Source: Asterias amurensis (lineage: Eukaryota; Echinodermata; Asteroidea; Forcipulatida; Asteriidae). From it: 64,000 nt of DNA. Within the stretch, counting starts at the first letter, position 1; each line of letters begins with the position of its first letter. Under the pieces are notes generated by a model. It did not search any database. It was given only the letters and a program-made list of their open reading frames with translations, and had not been told where the DNA came from. The DNA lies in contig NC_092650.1 of the NCBI RefSeq assembly GCF_032118995.1, positions 22,330,001-22,394,000 of the forward strand, given 5' to 3'. This document shows, piece by piece, positions 1 through 11,430 of the stretch. The position numbers were made by a program, and so were the translations under genes.

Positions 1-205
1 ACCCTAGTCACACAAAGTTGTGTGCTTTCAGATGCTTTTTCGAGACCAAATAAATTATTTCTTTCTCGAAAACTACGTCACTTCAGAGGGTGCCGTTGAT
101 CACAATGTTTTATACTATCAACCTCTCCCCATTACTCGTTAGCAAGTAAGTTGTTATGCTAAAAACTATTTTGAGTAACTACCAATAGTGTCCAGTGCCT
201 TTAAA
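1..205. repeat. R1 MITE, truncated by window edge
   Basis: R1 is the commonest repeat here, about 380 bp, with terminal inverted repeats TTAAAGGCAGTGGACACTAT and a central palindrome built around GAGACCTCA and TGAGGTCTC. This copy shows the half ending ACCAATAGTGTCCAGTGCCT at about 204. Confidence 0.8.
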
Positions 206-332
206 GACACAATCTATATTTGTGTTGCGGCTGGCGACGATTAAATTGTTAACTTTCGATTAAATACAACAATTCTCTAATAATAACTATTACTCGAATA
301 AAAAAAATTAAATAAAAAACAAACAAGCTTAC

Positions 333-452
333 CGTCAGTTTCGACAGCCGTGTGGTATTCCCCACTGAAAACCCCGAGAGGGCCAACAGCGTTGATGATC
401 ACTTTAGATCCCAATTCATTGTACCACGTTCCTTGAATGCTGGAGACGACAG
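333..452 (-). CDS. Isolated avidin-domain exon (second avidin copy or alternative 3' module, partial)
   Basis: A 120-bp open exon with acceptor (tag before 452) and donor (gtaagc after 333). It encodes VVSSIQGTWYNELGSKVI, then a stretch ending GEYHTAVETD. This is the first part of the avidin barrel and is homologous to exon 3 of the complete gene at 6163-9598. Biotin ligands equivalent to N12, S16, Y33 and T35 are all present. The cysteine matching avidin Cys4 is replaced by serine. The exon enters and leaves in phase 1, like its counterpart. I could not find matching exons 1 and 2 between 453 and 6160, and the rest of the gene lies left of the window. It may belong to a tandem paralogue, or be reached by splicing from exons 1-2 of the upstream gene, which is phase-compatible. 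Confidence 0.8.
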
Positions 453-837
453 CTAGATCAAAAAATCAAAACGCAGACAACTCGTTGTTATATTGTTACT
501 GTTATTATTATTTTATTCACCAAAACAGAACAAAACAAAATACATTGACAACATTATACCCCAAGATGGGCAAGGGACAACAAAAGCAAATACATGCTAT
601 GATCCGTAGATCTGTAGCCCCACATCTGGGGTATACATTAAAATTAATATAGATTTAACATAGTATAGTACACAAAGCAATAACAAAAGCAGAAAATTAA
701 AAACCAAAAGAAAATGATAAATATATATTAAGAATAAAAAATAAACTGAATTAAATTAAAAATAAATAAATAAAGTAAAAATAACAGATGAGGTAAGGAT
801 AAACAATAAACCTAAACTTGTATGAACCTTTTACGCA

Positions 838-1112
838 CCAATTATGTTTGAGTGCCCTGCCCAAGGGCACAGGGCCCAACTTCATAGAGCTGCTAAGCAC
901 ACAAATTTGCTTAGCATGAAATTTCTTCCTCGATAAAAACAGGATTACCAATCAAAATGTCCATTTGTTGCATATTGCTTGTTACTGGTATTCAGCTGTT
1001 GTTTGCTTATCCTGATAATCATTTGGAAATTTGGTTGGTAATTCTGTTTTTACCAAGGAAGAAATTTCATGCTTAGCAAATTGTTGTGCTTAGTATGTCT
1101 ATGAAATTGGGC
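838..1112. repeat. R5 foldback element
   Basis: Arms are GCTAAGCACACAAATTTGCT near 890 and its mirror near 1075-1095, bounded by GGGCCCAACTTCATAGA and ATGAAATTGGGCC. Confidence 0.75.
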
Positions 1113-1792
1113 CTAGGTGTCACGACTGGGATTCGAACTCACTCACTTCTATTAACGAAGAAAACGATCTTGCTACGACGACTCCGACGTTTATTGACTG
1201 ACCAAATAAAACATACATTTCAGCTTCAGGTAATAACTTTTCTACTTACCCATGACGAATTCTTAATGCGTTATCGTCAGACTAATGTATGTAGGCAGTT
1301 GTTATTGTGAAAAGGGTTGATGGTAGAGTGACTAAAAGTGTTTGGTGGGGCTTGGAGTGGTTGGTGTTGGGTGAATTTAATGTTCGTGTTTGTTTTTCCG
1401 GGTTCAACAACACAGCCGATTTGTGTGTGACGATTTAGCAGGTTGTTTTGGTTGAATTGAATTCAGGATTTCCAGGTAAATGTGCACTTCAGGATTTCAG
1501 GTCAAAGGTGCACCATTATTATTACTTTGAAAGATCCGGGTTCAAAACGAGAAAAATTAACATGACTTTGATTGACTGACCGTGTACAAATGCCCGATTG
1601 TAAATGGTCTACTTTCTAGCTTGCAATATATGTAAAAATTGTTTAGCCCCATCATGCAAACATATTTTGTTGTAATATTAGTGAGATGTTTTTGACAAGC
1701 ATGGGTTCAATACCAGAAATGCTGATTATCTACATGTTGATCTCCGTTAAGCCTAACGTTTTGAGCAGTAGTTTAATTATTATGGTGTTGCT

Positions 1793-2188
1793 TTAAAGGC
1801 AGCGGACACTATTGGTAATTACTCAAACTATATTAGCATAAAACATTTCTTGGTAACGAGTAATGGGGAGAGGCTGATAGTATAAAACTGTATTATGTAG
1901 TACGTGAGAAACGGCTCCCTCTGAAGTGGAGTAGTTTTCGAGAAAGAAGTAATTTTCCACGAATTTGATTTCGAGACCTCAGATTTAGAATTTGAGGTCT
2001 CGAAATCAAGCATCTGAAAGCACACAACTTCGTGTGACCATGGTGCGACAAGGGTGTTTTTTTCCCATTATTATCTCGCAACTTCGATGACAGATTGAGC
2101 TCAAATTTTCACAGGTGTGTTATTTTATGCATATGTTGAGATACACCAAGTGAGGATACTAGTCTTTGACAATGTCCACTGTCTTTAA
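1793..2188. repeat. R1 MITE, full length
   Basis: Both terminal repeats are present (GGCAGCGGACACTATTGG at the left, GTCCACTGTCTTTAA at the right), with the GAGACCTCA/TGAGGTCTC palindrome near 1973-2005. Confidence 0.85.
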
Positions 2189-2289
2189 GGAATAAGTTAC
2201 ATACCAAGGCCCATAATGCATCGTCTATCAACAGTTCACTCTATTTTTATCCTCTTGTTGTTTTTCTTTAAAAAAAATTGCAAATTCTG

Positions 2290-3966
2290 TTTACTCTGAC
2301 TGTAAGTATATTTTTTGAAGACGATCTGATACAAATCTACATAGCCAAGGAATTAAGGAAGTTCTGACCCCAAGGTTAATAAATTTATTAACAACTATAT
2401 TGTGGACAACTCTATCAAATGCCTTACTAAAATCGGTGGCTATCAACACAGCAGAATTATTTGGTTTATCAAGAACACAATGTCATTTTCTTTATTTGTT
2501 TGTGCTACTGCCTAGGGTTACTAATTCTAAGCTTTGAAACACTAGAGCTGAAAAATGCAGACCTGGCTAACTTGATAAGTCTAATGATCTTATTACGAAG
2601 TAATTTCCAAAGATTTAATTTACCACAGTTAAAAGCCCTTTGTCGTTACACAACAAGAGTTTTTATCTCAGGAGTCATCCACGGCGTATCACTTATATAA
2701 ATAGTGACAGTACGAGTATAGGGAAGTACTTATCCAAGGCATTGTGCAGAGATTGGTAAAATTCTTCTACTTTAGTACTTGTTGTTGGGGCTGCAATATT
2801 AGAGAGGTTTCGCAGAGTCACCGATACTCTTACGTGAACGGATACGTCATAGCACGTCATCACTTTTTGAGGTCCATGTGACGATAAGCGTTGTAAACAA
2901 GTTAGAATAGTCGCTCAAAACGGAAATCTGTCGCCATAAAGTAAACAACGAGTATATTTTGTTAATGTTTTTTTTGCGGATTGTTATTTTGTACCAGGTT
3001 TTCACCATGTCTATTAGAGGTATCATATATGGATGTAGTTGGACATTATTTTTTGTTAACAACCATGCTTCCGAAAAAGAGAAATGGCGATTGTCCATGG
3101 GTGCAGCCATTTGGTTAATTGCCCTTTCTTGAGCCTCAAGTTGAGGGTATTCGTTAGAATTTTGCGAAACAAAACAACACAGCTCACTTGACGCGAACGC
3201 GTACGGTTCGATATCTGTATGCGTATTCGTATCCGCGACTCTGCGAAACCTCTCTAACATCATTCCAGTCGAAACTTGTGATCCACTGTCCAAACTGACG
3301 TTTATCCGAATCTCTGAGAGGTCGAACAGTCCGGCGTTGGATGGCATTAGACTTGTGAGAGTAGTTGAAATGAAGCCTCAGGACTGTGCTATGGTCACTC
3401 AAACCGATGGGTGAAGTTATCTGGGGAACATTGTAGTGACTCTTTAAATTAGTTAGGATCTTGTCGAGAATGACTTGTCCTCTTGTAGGAGCATTAACAA
3501 CCTGGACCAAACCAGTAAACCGACAGATGGTATCAGTGTCGAGTTTGTTAAAGTCACCAAGGATGGCTATACCAGACGATGGGTATTTTGTTTGAAGCGT
3601 GTCCAGTGTTGTAACAAGGTGTTCAATAATTAAGTCTTCGTATGGTGATGATGGTGGGTGATAGAGTACGGCAACTAAAAGCCCAGAAACTGTTCTTGGT
3701 AGACGTGGGGATCGCACCCAAATCCATTGGACTTCAAGTTCATCCGGTACGTTAATGATCTGCAGATGTATTGTTTGTATGCTCTCCCGTACATAGAGGG
3801 CAACACCCCCTCCTCTCTTGTGTTTCCTTGGTCTGCTATACAAGTTAAAGCCAGGAATGTCAAAATGGCCAGTGTCAATGTTTGCTGGAAACCAGGTTTT
3901 GGAGACTGCTGCAATGTCTATTTTATTAATATTCAGGATCGTTGACAATTCATCAGTATAATCCAT
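2290..3966 (-). mobile_element. Decayed non-LTR retrotransposon (CR1/L2-like LINE), 5' and 3' truncated, split by an insertion
   Basis: The part at 3255-3966 encodes an AP-type endonuclease: SKTWFPANIDTGHFDIPGF, RGGGVALYVRESI, VAVLYHPPSSPYEDL, AILGDFN and GLSDHS are in the usual order. The first endonuclease motif is missing. After an inserted element (2802-3254) the coding sense resumes at about 2470-2800 in shifted frames with TSTKVEEFYQSLHNALDKYF, DTPWMTPEIKTLV and NLWKLLRNKIIRLIKLAR. At 2290-2460 the reverse transcriptase core VLIATDFSKAFDRVVHN is visible, after which homology stops. It has frameshifts, stops and no palm YxDD region, so it is a dead copy. The clade is judged from endonuclease motif style only. 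Confidence 0.8.
2802..3254. mobile_element. 453-bp non-autonomous inverted-repeat element inserted in the LINE, TA flanks
   Basis: The ends are GAGAGGTTTCGCAGAGTC and its reverse complement, an 18-bp perfect terminal inverted repeat that continues imperfectly for about 20 more bases. TA stands on each side (2800-2801 and 3255-3256). It interrupts the LINE between the endonuclease and the downstream linker. Nothing inside looks coding for a transposase. The TA flanks would fit a Tc1/mariner-type mover, but the family is not recognised. Confidence 0.75.
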
Positions 3967-4574
3967 TGTAGATTCCTTTCTAGCCCTACCATTCGAATTG
4001 TTTAAAGCAAACCTTCTTTCTTCAATGATAAGGAGGGCAGTGAGAGAGTTAATCCGAGGGGGATGGCTTTATAAATTATACTTAACCAATGAGATACCGC
4101 CTGCAAAAAGTGCAACACATCCTGAATATATCACTTACTTTAGTGGAGTTTAGACTTTAGTTACTGGTTGCTTAAAATAATGACGAATGCACCAAAAGGG
4201 GAACAGAAAAAAACATAATTTCTTGTTTATTCGGGCTCAATGGATGCAAGAGGTTGAAGGGGGGGGGGGGGGGGTGGTGGTGCAAGGGGATGGATGCAAT
4301 GCAATGCTATTGGTTTCCCAAGCTTTCTGTGAGTTGCCTAAATTTCCACCGGGAGCCTCGTCGATCACTGTGATGTACAAGACGACTATTTAGTTACAAC
4401 ACTTTGGGGCAGAATATCTCAATTAAGTTTGAGTTTCGTTTTATTACATTCATCTTCGTTCACAAACTGATACTTTCAATAAACATTTTGAATGGCTACG
4501 AACATGTTTACATTGTCATTTAAACTGTAAATTTTAAACTGAGCTGTACGCCAAGCAAGGTGCAACCATGCACA

Positions 4575-4922
4575 CTTAAAGGAACACGTTGCCTTGGATC
4601 AGACGAGTTGGCCTAATAAAAAAAACACGTTTGAAACCGTTTGTTATAAAACGCATATGGTTGGAAAGATGTTTTAAAAGTAGAATACAATAATCCACAC
4701 AATATTGCCTCTAAATTGCTTGGTTTTCCTTTTGCTTTGCGAACTAACACGGTCGGCCATTTTTGGGAGTCAAAAATTTGACTCCCATAAATGGCCGATA
4801 GTGTTAGTCGACGAGGTAAAAGGAAAACCACGCATTTTCTAGGCATATTTGTGTGGATCATAACGGCTACAAGACGCTTTTCAAAGACCAACTCGACCGA
4901 TCAAAGGCAACGTGTCTTTTTA
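4575..4922. repeat. R4 foldback element
   Basis: R4 elements begin AAGGAACACGTTGCCTTGGA and end with its reverse complement. Their arms pair over almost the whole length around a centre GGGAGTCAAAAATTTGACTC. Confidence 0.8.
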
Positions 4923-4994
4923 ATAATAGTTGCTTCTAGTGTGCAAATCCGTCACTCAGTGATACTCAAGGCGCTTTAACAGTATTTTCCTGCA

Positions 4995-5172
4995 AGATAT
5001 GCCCCCGATTTCACGAAGCGCTGCGACGCGTCGAAAGTGCAAGTTGCCCCCGGTGACACGTCGTAAGTTACGAACTGTTCGCAGCTGCGTAGTGTCTTAT
5101 ACGTCTGCGACGCATCGCAAACCCTACGATGCGTCGCTACTTGCGATGGGTTTCGTGAAATCGGGGGCTGGG
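4995..5172. repeat. Foldback element, CGATTTCACGAA ends
   Basis: Ends CCCCCGATTTCACGAAGCG and TTTCGTGAAATCGGGGG; interior rich in GCGACGCGTCG-type palindromes. Confidence 0.8.
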
Positions 5173-5189
5173 GGGACTTTACGTTTTTG

Positions 5190-5400
5190 AATAAAGAGAC
5201 ACACTCCTTTTACGTAGCATCATGGTTTACAAGGTGCTGTGGCATAACTCTATTTTCCCAATCAAACCAGGAATACTGGGGCGAGCCCCTTCTCTTTTCG
5301 ATAAAGTGCACTGGGTTGTTCTATACGTGCGTTAGAACACAAACAGAGCAAACAGAACCAACGGCTTAACGTCCCATCCGAAGGACGAAAACATGAATAT
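5190..5400 (-). mobile_element. SINE fragment, same family as 60985-61375
   Basis: On the minus strand CTTCGGATGGGACGTTAAGC and GGGGCTCGCCCCAGTATTCC align with the body of the longer copy; the tRNA head and tail are missing. Confidence 0.8.
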
Positions 5401-5932
5401 GTATACAGTGTATCGGTATTGTAGTATGAAATAAACAACCAAAAATAACTTGAGCCAATTCAACTGACGTCATTGTTCTATACAAATCATGGTTGTGTCA
5501 TTTTGGGTTTTACAGCTGTTTTCATCGATTTCCTTTTCTTATGATGGGTTCTATCTTTTCTGATTTTGGTTTGCCATGAATATACGCTGATAAAGGTTTG
5601 ACGCTATGGGAATAAGCAATAATGCGGCTAACGAAATAAAAAGAAAGGTTAAAAGTGTGATGCCAAATGATGAATAACGAAAGGTATAAATCTAATCGAT
5701 TCTTCATAAAATCATTCGTGGCCATTGACTGTTTCACTAACTCAGATATGAACGACATAGCTGCCACAACTGCAAAACAATATGGCAATAAACGTATTAA
5801 AGCATAAACAAAGTACAGTAACACCGCATTTGTGATCGAAAATTGAGACTAATAATAATATATTGAAATAGAAATTTCATAGAAAAAAATGTTTTGTAGT
5901 CTTTGATACGATCAGCACATCATTACGAGTAG

Positions 5933-6155
5933 ACTTGTGGACAAGTCGTTAAATGTCTGTCGCGGTGATAGCGTTCCGCAATTCCCGCAACATTGGTTTG
6001 GGGGTGTAGAAGTCAGCAACCGGCCGCTTCGCACGAGAGGCAGTGATCTCGCGATACGAGGGTATCAGTATTCGATCGCGGAAACCGAAATCATAACGCC
6101 ACCTGCACGACTTTACTATCACCGCGACAGACAATCTAACATGTCTACAATACAA
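5933..6155. repeat. R10 foldback element abutting the avidin stop codon
   Basis: Arms GTCTGTCGCGGTGATAGCGT and CTATCACCGCGACAGAC; ends about 10 bases after the TAA at 6163-6165, so it forms the start of the 3' UTR. Confidence 0.75.
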
Positions 6156-6162
6156 GTATAAC

Positions 6163-9100
6163 TTAAATATCTTTTTGTTCTTCGGTCTCGTCTTGCTCGT
6201 TTTGACGAGCAACGTCTCTCGGGGTGTGGGTGTCCTCGTGCCGGCGGGGACCGTCTCGAACCTCGTACCTTTTAAATATGTCTTGCCCAATTCTGAAATG
6301 ATGGAGGAGAAAAAAGAATTACTTGTAAAATCTAGTTGGTGGTGGCTTTGTTACTAAAGTCATGACCACTGCACACGTTTTTACGTATATCTACCAGATC
6401 AAAACTACAATCTTCTTGAGTTTCTCCTGAAGATGAGCCGAGTATACAGTTCGAAATGTCGAAACCACACCGGCTCTTTAGCACAGCCAACACTCACTCA
6501 ATACAGATATTATACATGGCTGTGCTCGCACGTTTACTATAAAAGTAGTTACTTCCGAGTTCTGAAATTTTCAAAGGATACAGTAATTTCATTGTTCGTA
6601 ACGTGACGTACGATTCAAAATGTGGTATCATGTGCTAGAGGTGATGCAGGTCTACGCCTACTGTACATAAGGCACACAACACGCAACATGCAGACGACCG
6701 AACAAATAATAAACTTTCCACCTGTGTTTTGATTGGTCTCAGGTAATAATTGTAAAGAACTCAGACCAATCAAAACACATGGAAAGCTCACGTCACTGCA
6801 CGTTTAGTCCAATGAAATCATTGCATCCAACGAAACCACTGGACTGCAAAAGGCAAGTATAAGACATGTCGCTATCCTTGTCGATAATAAATAATATATA
6901 ATAAAAAAGACAGGCGACCAGTCTACGCCACCACTAACCTGTTTGCCTTCCAGTTCTCTTCGCACGTCTCCACCTTTGACGTCATTATCCACGTGGTCAT
7001 TAGGGTCTCTTCGCCGTTGCAGATATGACACTGTCCGGTCCAGCTGGTGACTGAGCGACCATTCTGCCACATGACGGTCATACCAAAGGTATCATGCTCA
7101 GCGCTTATAGAGGTGTGTCCAACGAGCTTAGAGGAAGACACGCCTTGTATGGTAAAATACAACAAATAATAATAGTTATCGTATTTATATTTGGGGATCT
7201 GGTTGGTGGTGTACAGTTTGTCTACATCAATGGGTTTAATCACAATGGTAAAAAATAGAATTCCTGCAAATTACTGACAGCCAACTGCATGCACTCATAC
7301 GGGTAGATAACGTCATCAGTAGCCTTGTAATAATCATTTTATATTAACCAACTTATCGTGTTCATAAACGATAATACGTGTACGTACACGATGTGTACGT
7401 ACACGATAATTCTAGAAGTCCTATTCGTGTACTTTTTTACTTATCGTGTAAACGTATACACAACAACTAATTGTTTACATACAAGGAAAGTTTGAACTTA
7501 CAGACACTGGACATCTTTGATAATATTGTCAAAGACCAGAACCAAATAACAATCTGTGAAAATTAAAACTCAATTGGTCGTCGAAGTTGCGAGATAATAA
7601 CGGAAGACAAAAATACCCTTCAAAATCTAGTTCTGAGGTCTCGAAATCAAATTCAAATATTTTAGTTGACAGTTTTACTAACTATTAACTAATTGAAACC
7701 AACGGATATTTTCAGAACCACCCCCAACTCATTAGAGATAGTCATTAAATGGTGTTACCACCAACCTTTACATTTCGTATTTTAGACCACGCAAAGTTTC
7801 AAATCCTGCTTGGAAATTACTTCTTTCTCGAAAACTACGTTATTTCAGAGGAAGCCGTTTCTCACAATGTTTTATACTATCAACAGCTCCCCCAGTACTC
7901 GTTACCAAGTGAGATGCTCATAACTATTTTGCGTAACTACCAATAGTGCCCACTGCCTTTAAAGACAATGGACACTATTGGTAATTGTCAAAATCCAGTC
8001 TTCTCACATGGTGTATCTCAACATATGCATTAAAAAACAAACCTGTGAAAATTTGAGCTCGATTGGCCATCGGAGTTGCGAGATAACTATGAAAGTAAAA
8101 ACACCCTTGTAACACGAAGTTGTGTGCTTTCAGATGCTTGATTTCGAGACCTCAAATTCTAAACTTGAGGTCTCGGAATCAAATTCGTGGAAAATTACTT
8201 CTTTCTCGAAAACTACGTCACTTCAGAAGGAGCCGTTTCTCACAAAGTTTTATACCATCAACCTCTCCCCATTAATCGTTACCAAGTGTGGTTTTATGCT
8301 AATAATTATTTTGCGTAACTACCAATAGTGCCCACTGCCTTTAAAGTGTACTTACACGATAAGTTACTGTGCACAAACACGATAAGTTTTTGTTTATTTT
8401 AAACGTTTTATTTACAGTGGGCTTCTAAGTTGTCTTATATTTTCTGCTGCTATAGAGACGATTGATTATAACAACCAATTATTGAATTGACTTGAAACCC
8501 TTACCGGCAGCGCCCTCTTTCGATTCGACACCTGTGCGAAATTCCCCAATCAGAACCCCGGTCTGAGTGGTTGCGTTGATGATGACTTCGGATCCAAGCT
8601 GATTATACCAGGTGCCGTGAATTGAGCAAGCTAGACCAAGAAATTCAAATAAATACACGGATAATCATTGAACTGTTTGTTTGTTTGTTTAGATGGAGAA
8701 AAGAAATTGATTCAGTAACTAGACGTCAATATCAAAGTCCGTTAAATTACTCACTTGATTTAGGTGTTCTATTTCTCAACAATTCTTTTTCCGTCACCTG
8801 AAAACAAAATCATACACCCCAACAAAAGATTAGAATAATTGTTGTGATGCGGTGTCTTTTCTTTTCTTTTATTTCATGAATATTTGGAATTTAATCAACT
8901 CTCAAAAGGGAATTGACCAAATAATGGCGAATTGCAATTCATAACAATTTTCATTCAGCCAGCCGCGCCTGTGGGCGATCGATTGAGTGAGAGTAAATTT
9001 TCCATTCAAAATATAGTTCAAACATAATCCACAAGGGGAACTGACAAGGTAAATTTGTGATCCCGGGCGACACAACAATTAACGGTTGTATGGCTTCCGA

Positions 9101-9598
9101 CTGGCACCCCGCACAAAAATATTGACAAAATAGGGAGACCACCAACACAGGGCTACACGGCTCAGTTGGAAGAGCACGTTAATCCGGAGGTCGTTGGTTC
9201 AAAACCCGCTCTAGTTAATTTGTCTTTGATTCAACCGCAAATCAAAATAGAATTAAATTAAGAAGCATTTATTCAAGAATTAATCTAATCCCTTTGAAAT
9301 TAACTGAACGGAAAAACATTTCACTCTTAAAATCAGTCAAACAAAAGGCAAATCAAAATCAGACAGAATCCACAAAAGTGAAAAGTGAACCATCGATTCT
9401 GAAGGCCAGTTTCTGGTACAGTCTAGTCACCACACCCGAACTTGCTCTAGGCTGTACACCTACCTCATTTTCCTGTTCTGGGGCAGTGCCATCTTTCGCC
9501 CACAACCACTCCACAGACAGATCCCGTGGACTGCGTCTCTTGGCATCCACGGCTAACACGCAGACTACTAACCCGAGAAAGAGCAAAACCACTTTCAT
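6163..9598 (-). CDS. Avidin-like secreted biotin-binding protein, complete, 5 exons
   Basis: Coding exons, 5' to 3': 9464-9598, 8755-8797, 8505-8630, 6939-7143, 6163-6292. All introns are GT-AG and the phases join into 212 codons plus TAA. Residues 1-19 form a signal peptide (MKVVLLFLGLVVCVLAVDA). About 40 non-avidin residues follow, then an avidin barrel opening CSIHGTWYNQLGSEV and ending ENWKANRIGQDIFKRYE. Against chicken avidin the biotin ligands read N12 kept, S16 kept, Y33 to Phe, T35 kept, W70 kept, S75 kept, T77 kept, F79 to Trp (as in streptavidin), W97 kept, L99 to Met, W110 kept, and N118 to Asp (as in streptavidin). The avidin disulfide pair Cys4/Cys83 is present (CSIH and GQCH). 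The family binds free biotin outside the cell, in defence or egg storage; biotin binding here is inferred from these residues. The C-terminal tail of about 30 charged residues is unlike avidin. The only doubtful part is the small 43-bp exon 2, supported by phase and splice sites alone. Confidence 0.9.
6707..6778. repeat. Short foldback with CCAAT-type arms
   Basis: CTTTCCACCTGTGTTTTGAT at 6713 pairs with ATCAAAACACATGGAAAG, giving a stem of about 28 bp in the last intron of the avidin gene. Confidence 0.75.
7500..8346. repeat. R1 MITE cluster: fragments plus one full copy
   Basis: A decayed fragment at 7500-7650, a right half at 7750-7966, and a full copy at 7964-8346 sharing the boundary AAAG. 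Lies in the intron between exons 4 and 3 of the avidin gene's upstream side (7143-8505). Confidence 0.75.
9085..9240 (+). mobile_element. tRNA-derived SINE of the GGCTCAGTTGG type in avidin intron 1
   Basis: CACGGCTCAGTTGGAAGAGC (A box) and GGTCGTTGGTTCAAAACCCG (B box) are followed by AATTTGTCTTTGATTCAA, a tail I associate with sea urchin SINEs. No acceptor stem pairs, so it is not a tRNA gene. Confidence 0.75.
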
Positions 9599-9754
9599 CT
9601 CTGTAAATCAAAGACAATTTTAATAGATGTTAAATGTTAAATTTGCATCGGGGATAAAGACTATTAATTTTGGTTTTTACCCATACACCGATGTGTGTTA
9701 GCACTGTACACTCAGTACGTTCCCGAGTACTATGAAAAAATATCACAGGCATAT

Positions 9755-9875
9755 TATTCGGGTGGGATTCGAACCCACGACCCTTGCAATTCTAGAGCAG
9801 TGTCTTACCAACTTGACTACCGAGGTTGCCGGGCAGCTAGAGGCAGTTCGAATCCTATGTTTTGGCAGCGGGTAC
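9755..9875 (-). mobile_element. tRNA-derived SINE head, minus strand
   Basis: The minus strand reads CCTCGGTAGTCAAGTTGGTA and GTCGTGGGTTCGAATCCCAC, an A box and a perfect B box. Diverged relatives lie at 41025-41240, 45070-45135 and 51935-52000. Confidence 0.7.
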
Positions 9876-9924
9876 CGCAACGATATAATAGATGTTAAAT
9901 TTGCATCGGGGATAAAGGATATTA

Positions 9925-10104
9925 ATTTTGTTTTTTTAACCCATACACCGATGTGTGTTAGCACTGTATACTCAGTACTTTCCCCGAGTCATGTGCCTGT
10001 ATTCCCGATATCACATGCCTGTGATATTTTTTCACAGGACTCGGGAAAGTACTGAGTATACAGTGCTAACACACATCGGTGTATGAGTAAAAACCAAAAT
10101 TAAT
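9925..10104. repeat. Long hairpin, about 70-bp arms, upstream of the avidin start
   Basis: CACCGATGTGTGTTAGCACT at 9947 pairs with AGTGCTAACACACATCGGTG at 10060; pairing extends to CCCGAGT/ACTCGGG. The left arm also recurs as a direct repeat at about 9660-9740. Confidence 0.85.
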
Positions 10105-10109
10105 ACAAA

Positions 10110-11430
10110 GACAATTTGTTTACAAAAACATGTAAAGTTTGCACCCTGCTGCTTCTTTTGTCAGAAGAAGATTTGATGCTTTCTCAGAAGTTCGATGTTA
10201 CTAAAGGGCACCATTTAAGGCAAAAGTTCTACTGGAGCATTTCAAGGGCACCAATGCAATGACCATGTTGTTTTCAGTATGATTCCGTTGTGGTTTATTA
10301 TGTAGTTTTCTGGTTAATTAATATGATGTATTTCCAGTAGTTTATTTATGATTGTGCTTTATTAATTTTGTCTGTATTGCATGTATTCAAAATGAATTTC
10401 CTCCATGGTAGGACCAACAAAAATTGAATTGAATTGAATTGAATTGAATGGATGAAATCGCCTTCGTTGCCTCCGTTAAGAACCAGGTCAGGTATTTTCA
10501 TCACAACAGCCTCTGTAGTGACCATGGGGTGTTGAGAAAAAGGGGTGGGGGTAGGGGAAGGGGAGGGGGTGGTCGATAGCCCCTATTTTTTCCCAGTCAG
10601 CATCTTTAGCCCCAGTTGGCAAATGAAGCAATAATTCAGATTGTTAGGGTGCATCCATTTTTCAACACTTCTGTAAAAGTGTTTGTAATTTGTTTTCAAA
10701 CACATGGCCCAAGTTACCAAGTGGTTAAGAATTTTTACATAATTATAGATAAATGACCATTATCGTTACATTATGTCCTTAATGCAAATAATAAGTCCAG
10801 TAATTTGCCAATGTTTGTATCGTTCAATAAAAAGGGAATGCTCTCTGGGCACGCTGTATAAAAAGTCTTCATTGAAACAGCGGAGAATGTTGGCGGGTAG
10901 CAACACCGAGCAAGGAACCCTTGGATGACTAAGTATAAGTCCTGTAGATTCCCTCACTACAACTTCATCAGCTTAGTACTATAATAACTTGTGAACTTAC
11001 AAACTTCATCAGCTCGTAATATTGTTCAACTTACCCATGACTTCAATATTCTCACAGCGTAATCGTCAGACAAGCAGAACACTTCGTCGTAGCTATTTCA
11101 CCAACAAGATTATGTTTGTTGTGAAACTTATACACTCATGAACAAAGGCCCTTCGCAAATGTTTCCGTTCAGTTTGTGGGTGTCATCTATCCCTCAATAA
11201 ACAAAAGAGTTAGCAAAGTTCAAAGTTTGATTGCAGATAACCCCCTCCATTGTATGTAAAACTTGTTTGGCCTTGTCGAAACCGCGTCAACAAATAGGTT
11301 CAGGCTTATTCAAACACAGTCGCAATGACATACGCCATGACATGATGGCCGACACTTAAACAGTCTTTACACTGTTTCGGGAACACTGTTACGATTTTAA
11401 CCCCAGCCATAATTTCTGACTGAGATTCAA
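10110..11430. other. Intergenic stretch without recognisable gene
   Basis: Between the avidin 5' end and the 190-bp repeat array. I see a short AATTG microsatellite near 10425-10447, a G-rich patch near 10540-10572 and nothing coding. Confidence 0.6.

Noticed and set aside
5522-5824. Hydrophobic minus-strand frame as a signal-peptide exon of the second avidin gene
   Set aside because: Several membrane-like stretches, no donor in the right phase and no likeness to the exon 1 at 9464-9598.
9156-9215. tRNA gene
   Set aside because: A and B boxes are present, but the acceptor stem does not pair and the flanks match a SINE tail.
9770-9860. tRNA gene on the minus strand
   Set aside because: Good B box, but long flanks shared with other copies and no closed cloverleaf; treated as a SINE head.
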